The notes: generated from the sequence alone by a model not told the origin. 43,410 nt of DNA from Streptomyces sp. adm13(2018) (GCF_008042145.1 NZ_RDBH01000129.1:1991383-2034792); one strand, 5' to 3'. Shown: positions 25,838-35,987, counted from the first letter of the stretch. Program-made: numbers and translations.

Positions 25838-25971
25838 TTCACCGGTTATTGGTTCGGCAAAGAAACACGTGTTCGCCCTTTCATCGGGAGGCTCCCGGAC
25901 GAAAGGATCCCCCGGACAGCCAACACACAGCGCCGCCACGGGGGCCGGCGCTCCTCCTGGGGGAGTACACG

Positions 25972-27552
25972 TTGAGACGTACGGCAATGCTCGGCTCGGC
26001 CGGCACCCTGATAGCGGGCACGCTCGTCGCGGGCGCGCTCGCGGCCCCGGCGGCGAACGCCGACAGCAACCGCCACCTGCGCGACGCCGAGTCGATCGGT
26101 GTCGCCGTCGCCGCGGCGCGCGCCGCCCAGGCGGGCATCGACTGGCAGGACTGTCCGGCGGACTGGGGCCTGGAGAAGCCGATCCAGTGCGGCTGGGTCA
26201 CCGTCCCCGTCGACTACGCCAAGCCCCACGGCAAGAAGATCAAGATCGCGGTCGACCGGATCAACGCCACCGGCACCCCCTCCGAGCGCCAGGGCGCGCT
26301 CCTCTACAACCCCGGCGGCCCCGGCGGCTCCGGCCTGCGCTTCCCGCGCCGGGTCACCACCAAGAACGCCATCTGGGCGGGCGCCGCCAAGGCCTACGAC
26401 TTCGTCGGCTTCGACCCGCGCGGCGTCGGCAAGTCGGCCCCCATCTCCTGCGTCGACCCCGCCGAGTTCGTCAAGGGCCCCAAGCCCGACCCGGTCCCCG
26501 ACGGCGAGGCCGACAAGCGCGCGCAGCGCAAGCTCGCCGCCGAGTACGCCCGGGGCTGCGCCGAGAAGAGCGGCGACATGCTGCCCTTCATGACCACGCC
26601 CAACACCGCCCGCGACCTCGACGTCATCCGCGCCGCCCTCGGCGAGAGGAAGCTCAACTTCGTCGGCGTCTCCTACGGCACCTACCTCGGCGCGGTCTAC
26701 GGCACCCTCTTCCCCTCCCACGTCCGCCGGATGGTCCTCGACAGCGTCGTGAACCCCTCGACGCGCAAGATCTGGTACGAGGTCAACCTCGACCAGGACA
26801 TCGCCTTCGAGGGCCGGCTCAAGGACTGGATGACCTGGGTCGCCCAGCACGACGCCACCTACCACCTCGGCGACACCCTCGCCGAGGTCCAGCAGCAGTG
26901 GGTGACCCTGCGGGCCGCCGCCAAGAAGGCGCCCCTCGGCGGCAAGGTCGGACCGGCCGAGCTCATCGGCTTCTTCCAGAACGCGCCCTACTACGACTCC
27001 ATGTGGGCCCCGGTCGCCGAGGCGTGGAGCGCGTACGCCGCGGGCGACCCGCAGCCGCTCATCGACAACGCGGCCTCGGACCCCACCGACACCGCCGGCA
27101 ACGCCGCCTCGGAGAACGGCAACGCCGTCTACACCGCGGTCGAGTGCGCCGACGCCCCCTGGCCGACCAGCTGGAAGACCTGGGACCGGGACAACAGCCG
27201 GCTCCACCGGAAGTACCCCTTCATGACCTGGGCCAACGCATGGATGAACCTGCCGTGCGCCACCTGGTCCGCCCCGCGCCAGCGCCCGACCGAGGTGAAG
27301 ACCGGCAAGGGCCTGCCGCCGGTGCTCATCGCCCAGTCCGAGCGCGACGCGGCCACCCCGTACGCCGGCGCCGTCGAGCTGCACAAGCGGTTCAAGGGCT
27401 CGCGCCTGATCACCGAGCGGGACGCCGGCTCGCACGGCATCACCGGTCTGGTCAACCCGTGCCTCAACACCAAGGTCGAGGCCTACCTGCTGACCGGCAA
27501 GCTGGACGCCAGGGACCAGACCTGCGCCCCGCACGCCACCCCGACGCCGTGA
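25972..27552 (+). CDS. tap: secreted tripeptidyl aminopeptidase (peptidase family S33)
   Basis: This extracellular serine exopeptidase of the streptomycete Tap/SlpD/SlpE type removes tripeptides from protein N-termini, and in this genus trims secreted-protein propeptides. A signal peptide covers about residues 1-30 (TAMLGSAGTLIAGTLVAGAL, ending AANA). The mature protein begins near the conserved IDWQDCP and CGWVTVPVDY. The oxyanion motif LYNPGGPGGSG, nucleophile Ser234 (GVSYGTYLGAVY), Asp459 (SERDAATPY) and His488 (GSHGITG) form the full site. The C-terminal TAP-like domain closes with a Cys-containing segment. The TTG at 25972 is chosen because GGGGGAG lies 6 nt upstream; ATG 25987 is the alternative. 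Confidence 0.93.
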   Translation: MRRTAMLGSAGTLIAGTLVAGALAAPAANADSNRHLRDAESIGVAVAAARAAQAGIDWQDCPADWGLEKPIQCGWVTVPVDYAKPHGKKIKIAVDRINATGTPSERQGALLYNPGGPGGSGLRFPRRVTTKNAIWAGAAKAYDFVGFDPRGVGKSAPISCVDPAEFVKGPKPDPVPDGEADKRAQRKLAAEYARGCAEKSGDMLPFMTTPNTARDLDVIRAALGERKLNFVGVSYGTYLGAVYGTLFPSHVRRMVLDSVVNPSTRKIWYEVNLDQDIAFEGRLKDWMTWVAQHDATYHLGDTLAEVQQQWVTLRAAAKKAPLGGKVGPAELIGFFQNAPYYDSMWAPVAEAWSAYAAGDPQPLIDNAASDPTDTAGNAASENGNAVYTAVECADAPWPTSWKTWDRDNSRLHRKYPFMTWANAWMNLPCATWSAPRQRPTEVKTGKGLPPVLIAQSERDAATPYAGAVELHKRFKGSRLITERDAGSHGITGLVNPCLNTKVEAYLLTGKLDARDQTCAPHATPTP

Positions 27553-27566
27553 CCGGCTGACGGCCC

Positions 27567-27600
27567 GGCGGGGGGAGGGACGGCCGTCCCTCCCCCCGCC
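27567..27600. terminator. 34-bp perfect palindrome, bidirectional terminator
   Basis: Arms 27567-27583 and 27584-27600 pair over 17 bp without a mismatch or spacer. It lies between two converging genes (the Tap and epimerase genes), so it can end both messages; there is no U-tract on either side. Confidence 0.85.
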
Positions 27601-27604
27601 CGGT

Positions 27605-28642
27605 TCACCCCCGCGAGGCCAGCCAGGCGTCCTCCGCCGCGTAGTCGAAGAGGTCCAGCCCGTACTTCGCGAGCCCGGGGAAGGCCTCCCGCCAGTCCCG
27701 CCCCGCGACCCGCTCGGTCAGCCACGCGACCGTCTCCGGCAGCGAGTCCGCGTACGACACCACCGGCCGGTACCCCAGCTCCCGCTCCGCCGCCGCCATG
27801 CCGTAGACCACGGACCGGGGCGCCGTCCACGGCGTGGCCCCCACGACGTCCGCCGGCGGCGCGCCCTCGATCAGCACCGTCTCGCTCGCGACGCCCATGA
27901 CCGCGTCGACCGCCGCCCCGATCTCCGCCACGGTGGGCGCCTCCGGGTCCCCGGCGTTGAGCACCCGGCTGCCCGGACGCGCCGCCGCCAGCCGGACGAG
28001 CTCCGCGAGGTTGTCCACGTGCACCGGGTGGAACCGGGAAGTCCCGCCGTACGCGAGCGGGCGCACCGTCCGCCCGTCGAGCACCCGCTTCACGAACCAC
28101 AGTTCGCGCGGACCGGGGGAGTACGGCCCGTGGATCGCGCCCGCCCGCAGCACCGTCGTCGGCAGGACGTCGCCCGCCGCCAGCACCTCCCGCTCCAGCG
28201 CCACCTTCCGCGTGCCGTAGGTGCTGTCGCCGGGCGCCACCGTCCGCCAGTCCTCCGGGATCGGCAGCGGATAGTCGGGGAAGCCGTCCGGCCGGTCCTG
28301 GGTGTCGAAGCTCCGCCCCCGCTCGTCCTCGTAGACGGCGCCGCTGGACACCACCACCGCCGAACCGATCCGGTCCGCGAGCCCCGTCAGCTGCCGGCCG
28401 TGCCCGGCGTCGTACGCCACGACGTCCACCAGCACGTCGCAGCCGTCGCCCAGACCGGCGGCGAGCGCCCCCTCCTCGGTGCGGTCGAGCGCCACCGACC
28501 GGACCTCGTCCGGCCACCGCGCGTCCCTGCCGCCGCCCCGCGAGGCGGCCGTCACCTCCCAGCCGTCCGCGGCCAGCGCCCGTACGGCCGCTCGCCCCAC
28601 CTGTCCCGACCCACCCAGCACGAACACGGTTCCCTTGGTCAT
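27605..28642 (-). CDS. NAD-dependent epimerase/dehydratase family protein (extended SDR)
   Basis: This is a 345-residue cytoplasmic oxidoreductase or isomerase of the extended short-chain dehydrogenase fold. The cofactor loop is VLGGSGQVGRAAV near the N-terminus. The active-site pair is YGTRKVALE (Tyr-x3-Lys), and Ser comes from VVVSSGAVYED. ATVLRAG-like and FHPVHVDNLAELV segments complete the pattern seen in the sugar-epimerase-like group. The substrate is unknown. ATG 28642 has no ribosome site, but TAGCGT (28655-28650) lies exactly 7 nt upstream, so the mRNA is probably leaderless. It converges with the Tap gene. Confidence 0.88.
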   Translation of the reverse strand: MTKGTVFVLGGSGQVGRAAVRALAADGWEVTAASRGGGRDARWPDEVRSVALDRTEEGALAAGLGDGCDVLVDVVAYDAGHGRQLTGLADRIGSAVVVSSGAVYEDERGRSFDTQDRPDGFPDYPLPIPEDWRTVAPGDSTYGTRKVALEREVLAAGDVLPTTVLRAGAIHGPYSPGPRELWFVKRVLDGRTVRPLAYGGTSRFHPVHVDNLAELVRLAAARPGSRVLNAGDPEAPTVAEIGAAVDAVMGVASETVLIEGAPPADVVGATPWTAPRSVVYGMAAAERELGYRPVVSYADSLPETVAWLTERVAGRDWREAFPGLAKYGLDLFDYAAEDAWLASRG

Positions 28643-28741
28643 GATCGTGACGCTACGGCCGCCGCCCACGGCGGCCCAGGGGTTTGCGCCGAGCGCGGAT
28701 CCGCTCACAGCGTCCGCCGCCCGGGAACCACCGGCGGCGGC

Positions 28742-29431
28742 TCAGTCGTCCGTCGGCGGCTCCGCCGCCTTCACGTCGGCCGCGTAGGCGTCCACGTACT
28801 CCTGTCCGGACAGTCGGAGGATCTCGTACATGATCTCGTCCGTCACCGCCCGGACCACGGTCCGCTCGCCCGCCGAACCGGCGAAGCGGGAGAAGTCCAG
28901 GGGCTCCCCGAACCGGATGGTGACCCGGCGGATCCGCGGCACGACCTTCCCCGGCGGCTGGATCTCGAAGGTCCCCACCATCGCGCAGGGCACCACGGGA
29001 ACCCCGGCCGTCAGCGCCATCACCGCCACGCCCACCTTCCCCTTGTAGAGCCGGCCGTCGTGCGAGCGCGTCCCCTCCGGGTAGATGCCGAGCAGCTCGT
29101 CCCGGTCCAGCACCCCGAGGCCCTCCCGGATCGCCGCCTTGCCGGCCTCCTTGCCCGAGCGGTCGACCGGGATCTGACCGGCCGCCCGGAAGAACGCGGC
29201 GGTCAGCCGGCCCTTGATGCCCGGCCCGGTGAAGTACTCCTGCTTCGCCAGGAACGTGATCCGCCGGTCGAGGACCGCCGGCATCAGGAAGTGGTCGGAG
29301 AAGGACAGGTGGTTCCCCGCGACGATCGCGGCGCCCTCCTCCGGGACGTGTTCGAGACCCTCGATGCGCGGCCGGAAGAGCAGCCTCAGCAGCGGTCCCA
29401 GCAGAACGTACTTCATCAGGTGGTAGAACAC
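28742..29431 (-). CDS. lysophospholipid (1-acyl-glycerol-3-phosphate) acyltransferase family protein
   Basis: This is a 229-residue PlsC-type acyltransferase, which transfers acyl chains to lysophosphatidate or related acceptors at the membrane. The catalytic HX4D motif is in GNHLSFSDHFLM, and the acceptor-binding motif in GIYPEGTRSHDGRLYKGK. A VPVVPCAMVG strand is also as expected. The N-terminal helix (MFYHLMKYVLLGPLLRLLF) anchors it to the membrane. The start is a GTG at 29431 with a GGGGG/CGGA stretch upstream. It diverges from the DUF3048 lipoprotein gene across 80 bp. Confidence 0.92.
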   Translation of the reverse strand: MFYHLMKYVLLGPLLRLLFRPRIEGLEHVPEEGAAIVAGNHLSFSDHFLMPAVLDRRITFLAKQEYFTGPGIKGRLTAAFFRAAGQIPVDRSGKEAGKAAIREGLGVLDRDELLGIYPEGTRSHDGRLYKGKVGVAVMALTAGVPVVPCAMVGTFEIQPPGKVVPRIRRVTIRFGEPLDFSRFAGSAGERTVVRAVTDEIMYEILRLSGQEYVDAYAADVKAAEPPTDD

Positions 29432-29511
29432 TCCGCGACCCCCGTTCCTCGTCCCTCATGCCCGTTGTACGCGCGCGCATGCCCGTGGTCCACTGATGGG
29501 GGAGCGCCATC

Positions 29512-30561
29512 ATGACCGGGGAGCGCGGAATCGGACGCCCCGGCCGCGTCCTCACCGCGCTGGTGTGCGCGGTGGCGGCGGCCGGGCTGTACGGCTGCTC
29601 CGACGCGGGGCGGCCGGAGCCGGTCCCCACGCCGACGCCCGTGCCCGCCACCACGGCGCCGCCGCCCACGACCGTGCCGCCGCCCGCGACGACACCTCCC
29701 GCCGCCTCCGGGCTCTCCCCGTTCACCGGGCTCCCGGCCCGGACCGGACCCGTCCTCGCCGTCAAGATCGACAACGTGGCCGCGGCCCGCCCCCACACCG
29801 GACTCGGCGCCGCCGACATCGTCTACGTCGAGCAGGTCGAGGGCGGTGCGACCCGGCTCCTCGCCGTGTACTCCGCCCGCCTCCCCGAGCGCGTCGGCCC
29901 CGTCCGCAGCGCCCGCGAGTCCGACGTGGAGCTGCTCGCCGCCTTCGGCCGCCCGGTCCTCGGCTATTCGGGCGCCCAGTCCGCCCTCGCCCCGCTCCTG
30001 CGGGCCGCGCCCCTGGACCCCGTCACCGAGGCCACCAGCCCCGGCGCCTTCCGGCGCTCCGCGGACCGGGCCGCCCCGCACAACCTCTACCTGCGCCCCG
30101 GGCCGGCCCTCGCCACCGTGGCCGCGCCCCAGGAGGCCCGGGACATCGGCTTCCGCTTCGGCCCCGCCCCGGCCGGCGGCACCGCGGCCCCGGCCGAGAC
30201 CGTCCGCTACCCGGCCGCCCGCTACACGTTCACCTGGTCCGCCTCCGACCGGACCTGGCGCGTGGCGATGGACGGCCGCCCGGCCCGCGACACCGCCACG
30301 GGACCCCTCGCACCGGCCACCGTGGTCGTGCAGCACGTCACCGTCCGCCCCTCCCGCTTCCACGACGTCACCGGCGCGGTCTCCCCGTACACCGAGACCG
30401 TCGGGAAGGGCACCGCCGTCGTCCTGCGGGACGGGCGCGCGTACGAGGCCCGCTGGTCCCGGGCGACGGCGGCGTCGGGCACCACGTTCACGACCCCGGA
30501 CGGCGCGCCGCTGGCCTTCGCCCCGGGTCAGGTCTGGGTGGTCCTCGCACCGCGCGGCTGA
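29512..30561 (+). CDS. DUF3048 domain lipoprotein (YerB-like)
   Basis: This is a 349-residue predicted lipoprotein. The N-terminal signal (RVLTALVCAVAAAGLYGC) ends in a lipobox whose Cys is residue 29. A linker of about 40 residues rich in Pro and Thr follows, then the DUF3048 domain with PFTGLPA, VLAVKIDNVAAARPHTGLGA, ADIVYVEQVEGGATRLLAVY, ERVGPVRSARESDVELLAAF and near the end LRDGRAYEARWSR. The family is widespread in Gram-positive bacteria and its biochemical role is unknown to me. ATG 29512 follows GGGGGAG at 7 nt. It is transcribed alone. Confidence 0.9.
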   Translation: MTGERGIGRPGRVLTALVCAVAAAGLYGCSDAGRPEPVPTPTPVPATTAPPPTTVPPPATTPPAASGLSPFTGLPARTGPVLAVKIDNVAAARPHTGLGAADIVYVEQVEGGATRLLAVYSARLPERVGPVRSARESDVELLAAFGRPVLGYSGAQSALAPLLRAAPLDPVTEATSPGAFRRSADRAAPHNLYLRPGPALATVAAPQEARDIGFRFGPAPAGGTAAPAETVRYPAARYTFTWSASDRTWRVAMDGRPARDTATGPLAPATVVVQHVTVRPSRFHDVTGAVSPYTETVGKGTAVVLRDGRAYEARWSRATAASGTTFTTPDGAPLAFAPGQVWVVLAPRG

Positions 30562-30587
30562 CCGCGCGGGGCCCCGGCCCGCCGGGC

Positions 30588-30800
30588 TCAGGGGCTCGCC
30601 GGCCCGGGACCGGCCGGCGGGCGGCGGCGCGGACCCGCCACGGCCGCGCTGTCCGACGCGGCCAGACCGATCGTCGCCACGATGAGCACCACCGAGCCGA
30701 ACCAGAGCCAGCCGCTGCTGCCGAGCGCGACCGTGTACGCGGTCGTGAGCACCACCGCGGCGCAGGTGAGCACCGCCATCGTCTTCGTGCCACCGGACAT
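30588..30800 (-). CDS. small membrane protein, hypothetical
   Basis: This is a 70-residue protein with two hydrophobic helices (MAVLTCAAVVLTTAYTVAL and WLWFGSVVLIVATIGLAAS), then a short Arg/Pro-rich cytoplasmic tail. GGAGGG lies about 7 nt before the ATG, which with the clean helix pattern supports a real gene. It converges with the DUF3048 gene (27 bp apart). I do not recognise the family; it is not large enough for a transporter on its own. The 210 bp between it and the CtaG-type gene hold only short GCGGTGA direct repeats. Confidence 0.75.
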   Translation of the reverse strand: MSGGTKTMAVLTCAAVVLTTAYTVALGSSGWLWFGSVVLIVATIGLAASDSAAVAGPRRRPPAGPGPASP

Positions 30801-31010
30801 GAGTCCGCCCTCCTCCCGACCGAGGTCGTGGAAGCCGTCCCGCCCATGGTCACCCCGCGGGAGGGGCGCGCGCTACTCCCCGGACGCTCCGGCGTGCGCC
30901 GGACATGCCGCCGGGCCCGGCTCCGGACCCCGTACGAGGTCCCGCGCCGGGCCCGGAAGAGGCCCGCACCGCTCACCGCTCACCGCAAGCGGCTCACCGC
31001 ACGCCGGGCT

Positions 31011-31958
31011 TCACCGCCGGGCCTGGAGCGAGGCGAGGTACGCGTTGTACGCCTCCAGCTCCTTGTCCCCGTCCCGGTCGGCGGCCCGGTCCATGCGGAC
31101 CGCCTGCCGCTGCTCGGAGTGGTACCACTGGTAGACCAGAGCGATCAGCACCAGCACCGACGGGATCTCGCTGAACGCCCAGGCGATGCCGCCCGCCGCG
31201 TTCTGGTCGGTGAGCGCGTCGATCCCCAGCGAGGCCGGCGGGTTCTCGTACGCCTTCACCATCGGCTCCGAGGCCATCATCAGCGCGATGCCGAAGAAGG
31301 CGTGGAACGGCATGCCCGCGAACAGCTCCAGCATCCGCATCACATAGCCCGGCCGGTGCGGGCCCGGGTCGACGCCCATGATCGGCCAGAAGAACACCAC
31401 GCCGACCATCAGGAAGTGGACCATCATGCCGATGTGGCCCGGCTTCGACCCCATCAGGAAGTCGAAGAGCGGGGTGAAGTAGAGCCCGTAGAGGCTCGCG
31501 ATGAACATCGGGATCGTGAAGCCCGGGTGCGTGACCACCTTCATGTACCGGCTGTGCAGCAGCTTCAGGAGCAGCTCGCGCGGCCCGAGCGAGCCCCGGC
31601 CCGCCACCGGCAGCGCCCGCAGCGCCAGCGTGATCGGCGCGCCGAGCAGCAGCAGGATCGGCGACAGCATGGAGATCACCATGTGCTGCACCATGTGCAC
31701 GCTGAACATGACCATGCCGTAGTCGTTCAGCCCGGTGCACATGACGAGCGCGATCGTCAGCACGCCGACGGTGAAGAACACCGTCCGGCTCACCGGCCAG
31801 GCGTCCCCGCGGCCCCGCAGCCGCGCCACGCCCCAGCCGTACAGGCCGAGCGCCGCGAGGCAGCCGATCAGGAAGAACAGGTCGGGAGAGAACTCCAGCC
31901 CCCGTCCCAGCGTGAACGGCGGCAGATCCGTGGTCATGCCGTGCCCGCTGTGATCCAT
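31011..31958 (-). CDS. CtaG-type (caa3_CtaG) cytochrome c oxidase assembly membrane protein
   Basis: This is a 315-residue polytopic membrane protein with about seven helices (FFLIGCLAALGLYGWGVARL, TVFFTVGVLTIALVMCTGL, MVMFSVHMVQHMVISMLSPI, and so on). The HMVQHM, LLLGAPITLALRAL, HPGFTIPMFIASLYGLYFTP and FFWPIMGVDP stretches are those of the caa3_CtaG family, implicated in copper delivery to or assembly of cytochrome c oxidase. The N-terminus is His/Met-rich (MDHSGHGMT), a plausible copper-binding end. ATG 31958 follows AGGAG at 9 nt. No oxidase structural gene is nearby. Confidence 0.88.
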   Translation of the reverse strand: MDHSGHGMTTDLPPFTLGRGLEFSPDLFFLIGCLAALGLYGWGVARLRGRGDAWPVSRTVFFTVGVLTIALVMCTGLNDYGMVMFSVHMVQHMVISMLSPILLLLGAPITLALRALPVAGRGSLGPRELLLKLLHSRYMKVVTHPGFTIPMFIASLYGLYFTPLFDFLMGSKPGHIGMMVHFLMVGVVFFWPIMGVDPGPHRPGYVMRMLELFAGMPFHAFFGIALMMASEPMVKAYENPPASLGIDALTDQNAAGGIAWAFSEIPSVLVLIALVYQWYHSEQRQAVRMDRAADRDGDKELEAYNAYLASLQARR

Positions 31959-32009
31959 CGTGTGCACTCCTGGAGCCCGATTCGCGCTTGTTGTCCGCAC
32001 CAGACTAGA

Positions 32010-32043
32010 ACCGCCCCCGGCCGCGACTGCGACCGGGGGCGGT
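32010..32043 (-). terminator. terminator after pfkA
   Basis: An 11-bp perfect stem (arms 32010-32020 and 32033-32043, loop 12 nt) lies 30 bp past the pfkA stop codon and is followed by TTCTAGT on the minus strand. Confidence 0.8.
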
Positions 32044-32073
32044 GTCGTACGAGCGCGTCCGCGCGCGTATGCG

Positions 32074-33099
<1,026 letters not shown>

Positions 33100-33155
33100 A
33101 GCCCGAAAACCTTTGCAACGTGGGCCGACTCCCGGACCACGTCGTCCGGCTGGAT

Positions 33156-33187
33156 CCCCGCCACCCTATCGGTGCAGGGTGGCGGGG
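33156..33187 (-). terminator. terminator of the murT-gatD operon
   Basis: A perfect 12-bp stem (33156-33167 with 33176-33187, loop of 8) about 105 bp past the gatD stop; the TAGGGT inside it is part of the stem rather than a promoter. A further small dyad, GTACG-TT-CGTAC (33217-33228), lies before it. Confidence 0.8.
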
Positions 33188-33293
33188 CCGAACCGGATGT
33201 CCGCACAGTGGACAACGTACGTTCGTACGAGAGGCCGCCGGCGCGGTGCGCGACTGTCCTTCCCGGCCCGTCCGGCGCGGGCCGTGCGATCCG

Positions 33294-34022
33294 CTACGCG
33301 GGCTGCGTGGCGGCCGCGATGCGCTCGGCGCGCAGCGCCTCGTACCAGCGGTCGTCCGTCGGGGGCAGCGCGTTCACGTCGAGGGCCAGCTTCAGGAGCA
33401 GGTCCGCGATCTGCGGGTTGCGGGCCATGACGGGGCCGTGCATGTACGTACCGAAGACGGTGTCGTTGTACGCGCCCTCGGTGCCGTCGCCGGTCCCGTT
33501 GCCCTTGCCGAACACCGTCCGCGCGAACGGCCGGGCGGTCGGGCCGAGATGGGTGATGCCCTGGTGGTTCTCGAACCCGGTCAGCTGGGGCAGGTTGAGG
33601 CGCGGGTCGATGTCCCCGAGGACGTCGCCGACGCAGCGGGCGCCCTCGCCGCGGGTCGTGGTGACGTCGAGCAGGCCCAGGCCCGGCTGTCGCTCGCCGA
33701 CGTCGTTGACGAACTCGTGCCCCAGGATCTGGTATCCGGCGCAGACCGAGAAGATGATCGCGCCGTTCGAGGCGGCCCGGGACAGGCCGCCGTCCCGGAG
33801 CAGCCGGTCGGCCGCGAGCCGCTGCGGGCGGTCCTCGCCGCCGCCGATCAGGTAGATGTCGCCCGAGGTCGGCACCGGCTGGTCGCTGCGGACGTCGACG
33901 CGCTCGACGCTGAGGCGGCGCTGTTCGGCACGGCGCTGGACGACGAGCACGTTGCCCTGGTCGCCGTAGGTGCTGAGCAGGTCCGGGTAGACCCAGACCA
34001 GGCGCAGGCTGCTGTCACTCAT
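33294..34022 (-). CDS. gatD: lipid II isoglutaminyl synthase, glutaminase subunit
   Basis: GatD supplies ammonia from glutamine to MurT, which amidates the D-glutamate of the peptidoglycan stem. The 242-residue class I glutamine amidotransferase has its nucleophile Cys94 in FSVCAGYQILGHEF and the catalytic His195 in GTYMHGPVMARNP. YPDLLSTYGDQGN near the N-terminus and GFENHQG are family marks. The catalytic Glu of classical triads is not obvious, as expected for GatD. It follows murT by 19 bp, with ATG 34022 in the same operon. A terminator ends the operon. Confidence 0.94.
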   Translation of the reverse strand: MSDSSLRLVWVYPDLLSTYGDQGNVLVVQRRAEQRRLSVERVDVRSDQPVPTSGDIYLIGGGEDRPQRLAADRLLRDGGLSRAASNGAIIFSVCAGYQILGHEFVNDVGERQPGLGLLDVTTTRGEGARCVGDVLGDIDPRLNLPQLTGFENHQGITHLGPTARPFARTVFGKGNGTGDGTEGAYNDTVFGTYMHGPVMARNPQIADLLLKLALDVNALPPTDDRWYEALRAERIAAATQPA

Positions 34023-34041
34023 GCTGCAAGTCCTCTACGGG

Positions 34042-35289
34042 TCAGTTGCCGACGCGGCGGCGGACGTCCTGGAAGGCGGTGTAGTTGGCGATCAGCTCGA
34101 TCTGCCCGGGCGGGGCCATCGCGACGGCCTCGTCCAGCGTCTCGCAGACGCGGAAGTCCACACCCGCGACCTCCAGGCGGACCGCGAGGTCCAGACGGCG
34201 GTCGCCGATCACCATGATCGGGTGGCCGGCGAGGCGGCCGTAGTCCACGTCCCACAGCCAGGAGGTGTCCGTGCCGTCGGCGCCGCGGGCGTTGACGGAG
34301 AGGATCACCGGGGCCGGCGGCCCGTCGATGAGGGAGAACGTCTCCAGCCAGCCGGCCGGGTTCTTGGCGAGCAGCAGACGCAGCTCGCGGCCCTGGAAGG
34401 ACACCACGTCGTAGCGTCCGGCGACGGCCTGCACCGCGTACATGCGCTCCAGCGCGACCTGCGGCGGCACGCCGAAGACGGCGGCGACGGCGGCCGAGGT
34501 CGCGGCGTTCGCCTTGTTGGCGCGGCCGGGCAGCTGGAGCCGGATCGGCCAGGCGGAGCCGTGCGGGTCGAGCACGTGGTCGCCGCTGAGCGCCCAGCTC
34601 GGGGCGGGGCGGCGGAAGCCGCACTCGCCGCAGAACCAGTCGTCGCCCGGGCGCTGCATCACACCGCCGCAGGAGGGGCACGACCAGGCGTCGTCCTTCC
34701 ACTCCTGGCCCGCGGCGACCCACACCACGTTCGGCGAGGAGGAGGCGGCCCACACGATGAGCGGGTCGTCGGCGTTCGCGACGACGACGGCCTTCGTCCC
34801 GTTGAGACCCTCGCGCCACTTCTCGGCGAGCATCCGGGTCTCGGCGGCGCGGTCGAGCTGGTCGCGGGAGAGGTTGAGCAGGGCGATCACCTTGGGCGTG
34901 GTGTCGCGGGCGACGCCGGCCAGGTACTTCTCGTCGACCTCGATGACGCCGTACTTCGACTCCGAGCCGCCGGCCAGCGCCGAGGTGATGCCCGCGGGCA
35001 TGTTGGCGCCGAGGGCGTTCGACACGACCGGGCCGGCGGCGCGCAGGGCCTCCGCGATCAGCCGGGTCGTGGTGGTCTTGCCGTTCGTCGCGGACACCAG
35101 GACGACGTCCAGATGCTGGGCGAGCCGGCCGAGGAGGTCGGGGTCGAGCTTCAGCGCCACCTTGCCGCCGATCACCGATCCGCTGCCGCGCCCCGCCGCA
35201 CGCGACACCGCGGCCGCGGCCCTGCCCGCCGTCACGGCCAGCTTGGCGCGCGGCGACAGCGGCTCTGGATTACCGGGGTGTCCTGACAT
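34042..35289 (-). CDS. murT: lipid II isoglutaminyl synthase, Mur-ligase subunit
   Basis: MurT is the ATP-dependent amidase subunit of the MurT-GatD complex acting on lipid II in the cytoplasm. The 415-residue protein has the Mur-ligase P-loop VSATNGKTTTTR (about 64-76), VIEVDEKYLA, ALLNLSRDQLDR and ANADDPL. A four-Cys zinc ribbon (Cys204, 207, 220, 223, CPSCGG and CGECG) is inserted in the central domain, as in MurT. The C-terminal DUF1727 domain (about 310-412) binds GatD. ATG 35289 follows AGGAGG at about 9 nt. It is first in murT-gatD. Confidence 0.95.
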   Translation of the reverse strand: MSGHPGNPEPLSPRAKLAVTAGRAAAAVSRAAGRGSGSVIGGKVALKLDPDLLGRLAQHLDVVLVSATNGKTTTTRLIAEALRAAGPVVSNALGANMPAGITSALAGGSESKYGVIEVDEKYLAGVARDTTPKVIALLNLSRDQLDRAAETRMLAEKWREGLNGTKAVVVANADDPLIVWAASSSPNVVWVAAGQEWKDDAWSCPSCGGVMQRPGDDWFCGECGFRRPAPSWALSGDHVLDPHGSAWPIRLQLPGRANKANAATSAAVAAVFGVPPQVALERMYAVQAVAGRYDVVSFQGRELRLLLAKNPAGWLETFSLIDGPPAPVILSVNARGADGTDTSWLWDVDYGRLAGHPIMVIGDRRLDLAVRLEVAGVDFRVCETLDEAVAMAPPGQIELIANYTAFQDVRRRVGN

Positions 35290-35414
35290 CGTTCTTGTTC
35301 CTCCTTGCGTCGGTCCGGGCTCAGCCTATCGAGATCCGGCCAGCAGCCCGAACAGCGGCACCGTGGTGAGACACCCGAAACAGCCAGGTCACGGCGGACC
35401 GTACCCTTACCGCC

Positions 35415-35975
35415 ATGCGAAACCGCCCCATCCCCGGCAGTTCCGGCCTGGTCCGAGCGATGACTCTGCTCGGCGACCCCGTCCTGCACACGCCCTGCGC
35501 GCCCGTCACCGACTTCGGGCCCGAACTCGCCCGGCTCGTCGAGGACATGTTCGCCACGATGTACGCGGCGAACGGCGTCGGTCTGGCGGCGAACCAGGTG
35601 GGCGTGGGCCTGCGGGTCTTCGTGTACGACTGCCCGGACGACGAGGAGACCCGTCACCTGGGACATCTCGTGAACCCGCGCCTGGTCGAGGCGGACGGCG
35701 ACGTCGTGCGGGGCCCCGAGGGCTGCCTCTCCCTGCCGGGCCTGGAAGCCCCGACGCCCCGTTACGACCGGGCGATGGTCGAGGGGGTGCGGCTGGACGG
35801 GACGCCGGTACGGGTGGAGGGCACGGGATTCTTCGCCCGCTGCCTCCAGCACGAGGCCGACCACCTGGACGGCGGGGTCTACGCGGACCACGTCACGGGG
35901 TGGCGCAAGTCACGTCTGGTCCGCGCGGTCCGCAAGCAGCCGTGGGGCGGCGGCGCCGGGGTGCTGGAGGCCTGA
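35415..35975 (+). CDS. def: peptide deformylase
   Basis: This metalloenzyme removes the formyl group from nascent protein N-termini. Three motifs are complete in 186 residues: GVGLAANQVG (53-63), EGCLSLPG with metal ligand Cys104, and QHEADHLDG with ligands His146 and His150 and catalytic Glu147. The C-terminus carries a short basic extension (WRKSRLVRAVRKQPWGG). ATG 35415 has no ribosome site, but TACCCT (35402-35407) lies exactly 7 nt upstream, so translation is probably from a leaderless mRNA. Streptomycetes carry several deformylase genes; this one is transcribed alone, diverging from murT. Confidence 0.94.
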   Translation: MRNRPIPGSSGLVRAMTLLGDPVLHTPCAPVTDFGPELARLVEDMFATMYAANGVGLAANQVGVGLRVFVYDCPDDEETRHLGHLVNPRLVEADGDVVRGPEGCLSLPGLEAPTPRYDRAMVEGVRLDGTPVRVEGTGFFARCLQHEADHLDGGVYADHVTGWRKSRLVRAVRKQPWGGGAGVLEA

Positions 35976-35987
35976 GGACCGGAGCCC

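Noticed and set aside
33163..33168. TAGGGT on the minus strand as a -10 box for pfkA
   Set aside because: It is part of a perfect 12-bp terminator stem of the murT-gatD operon.
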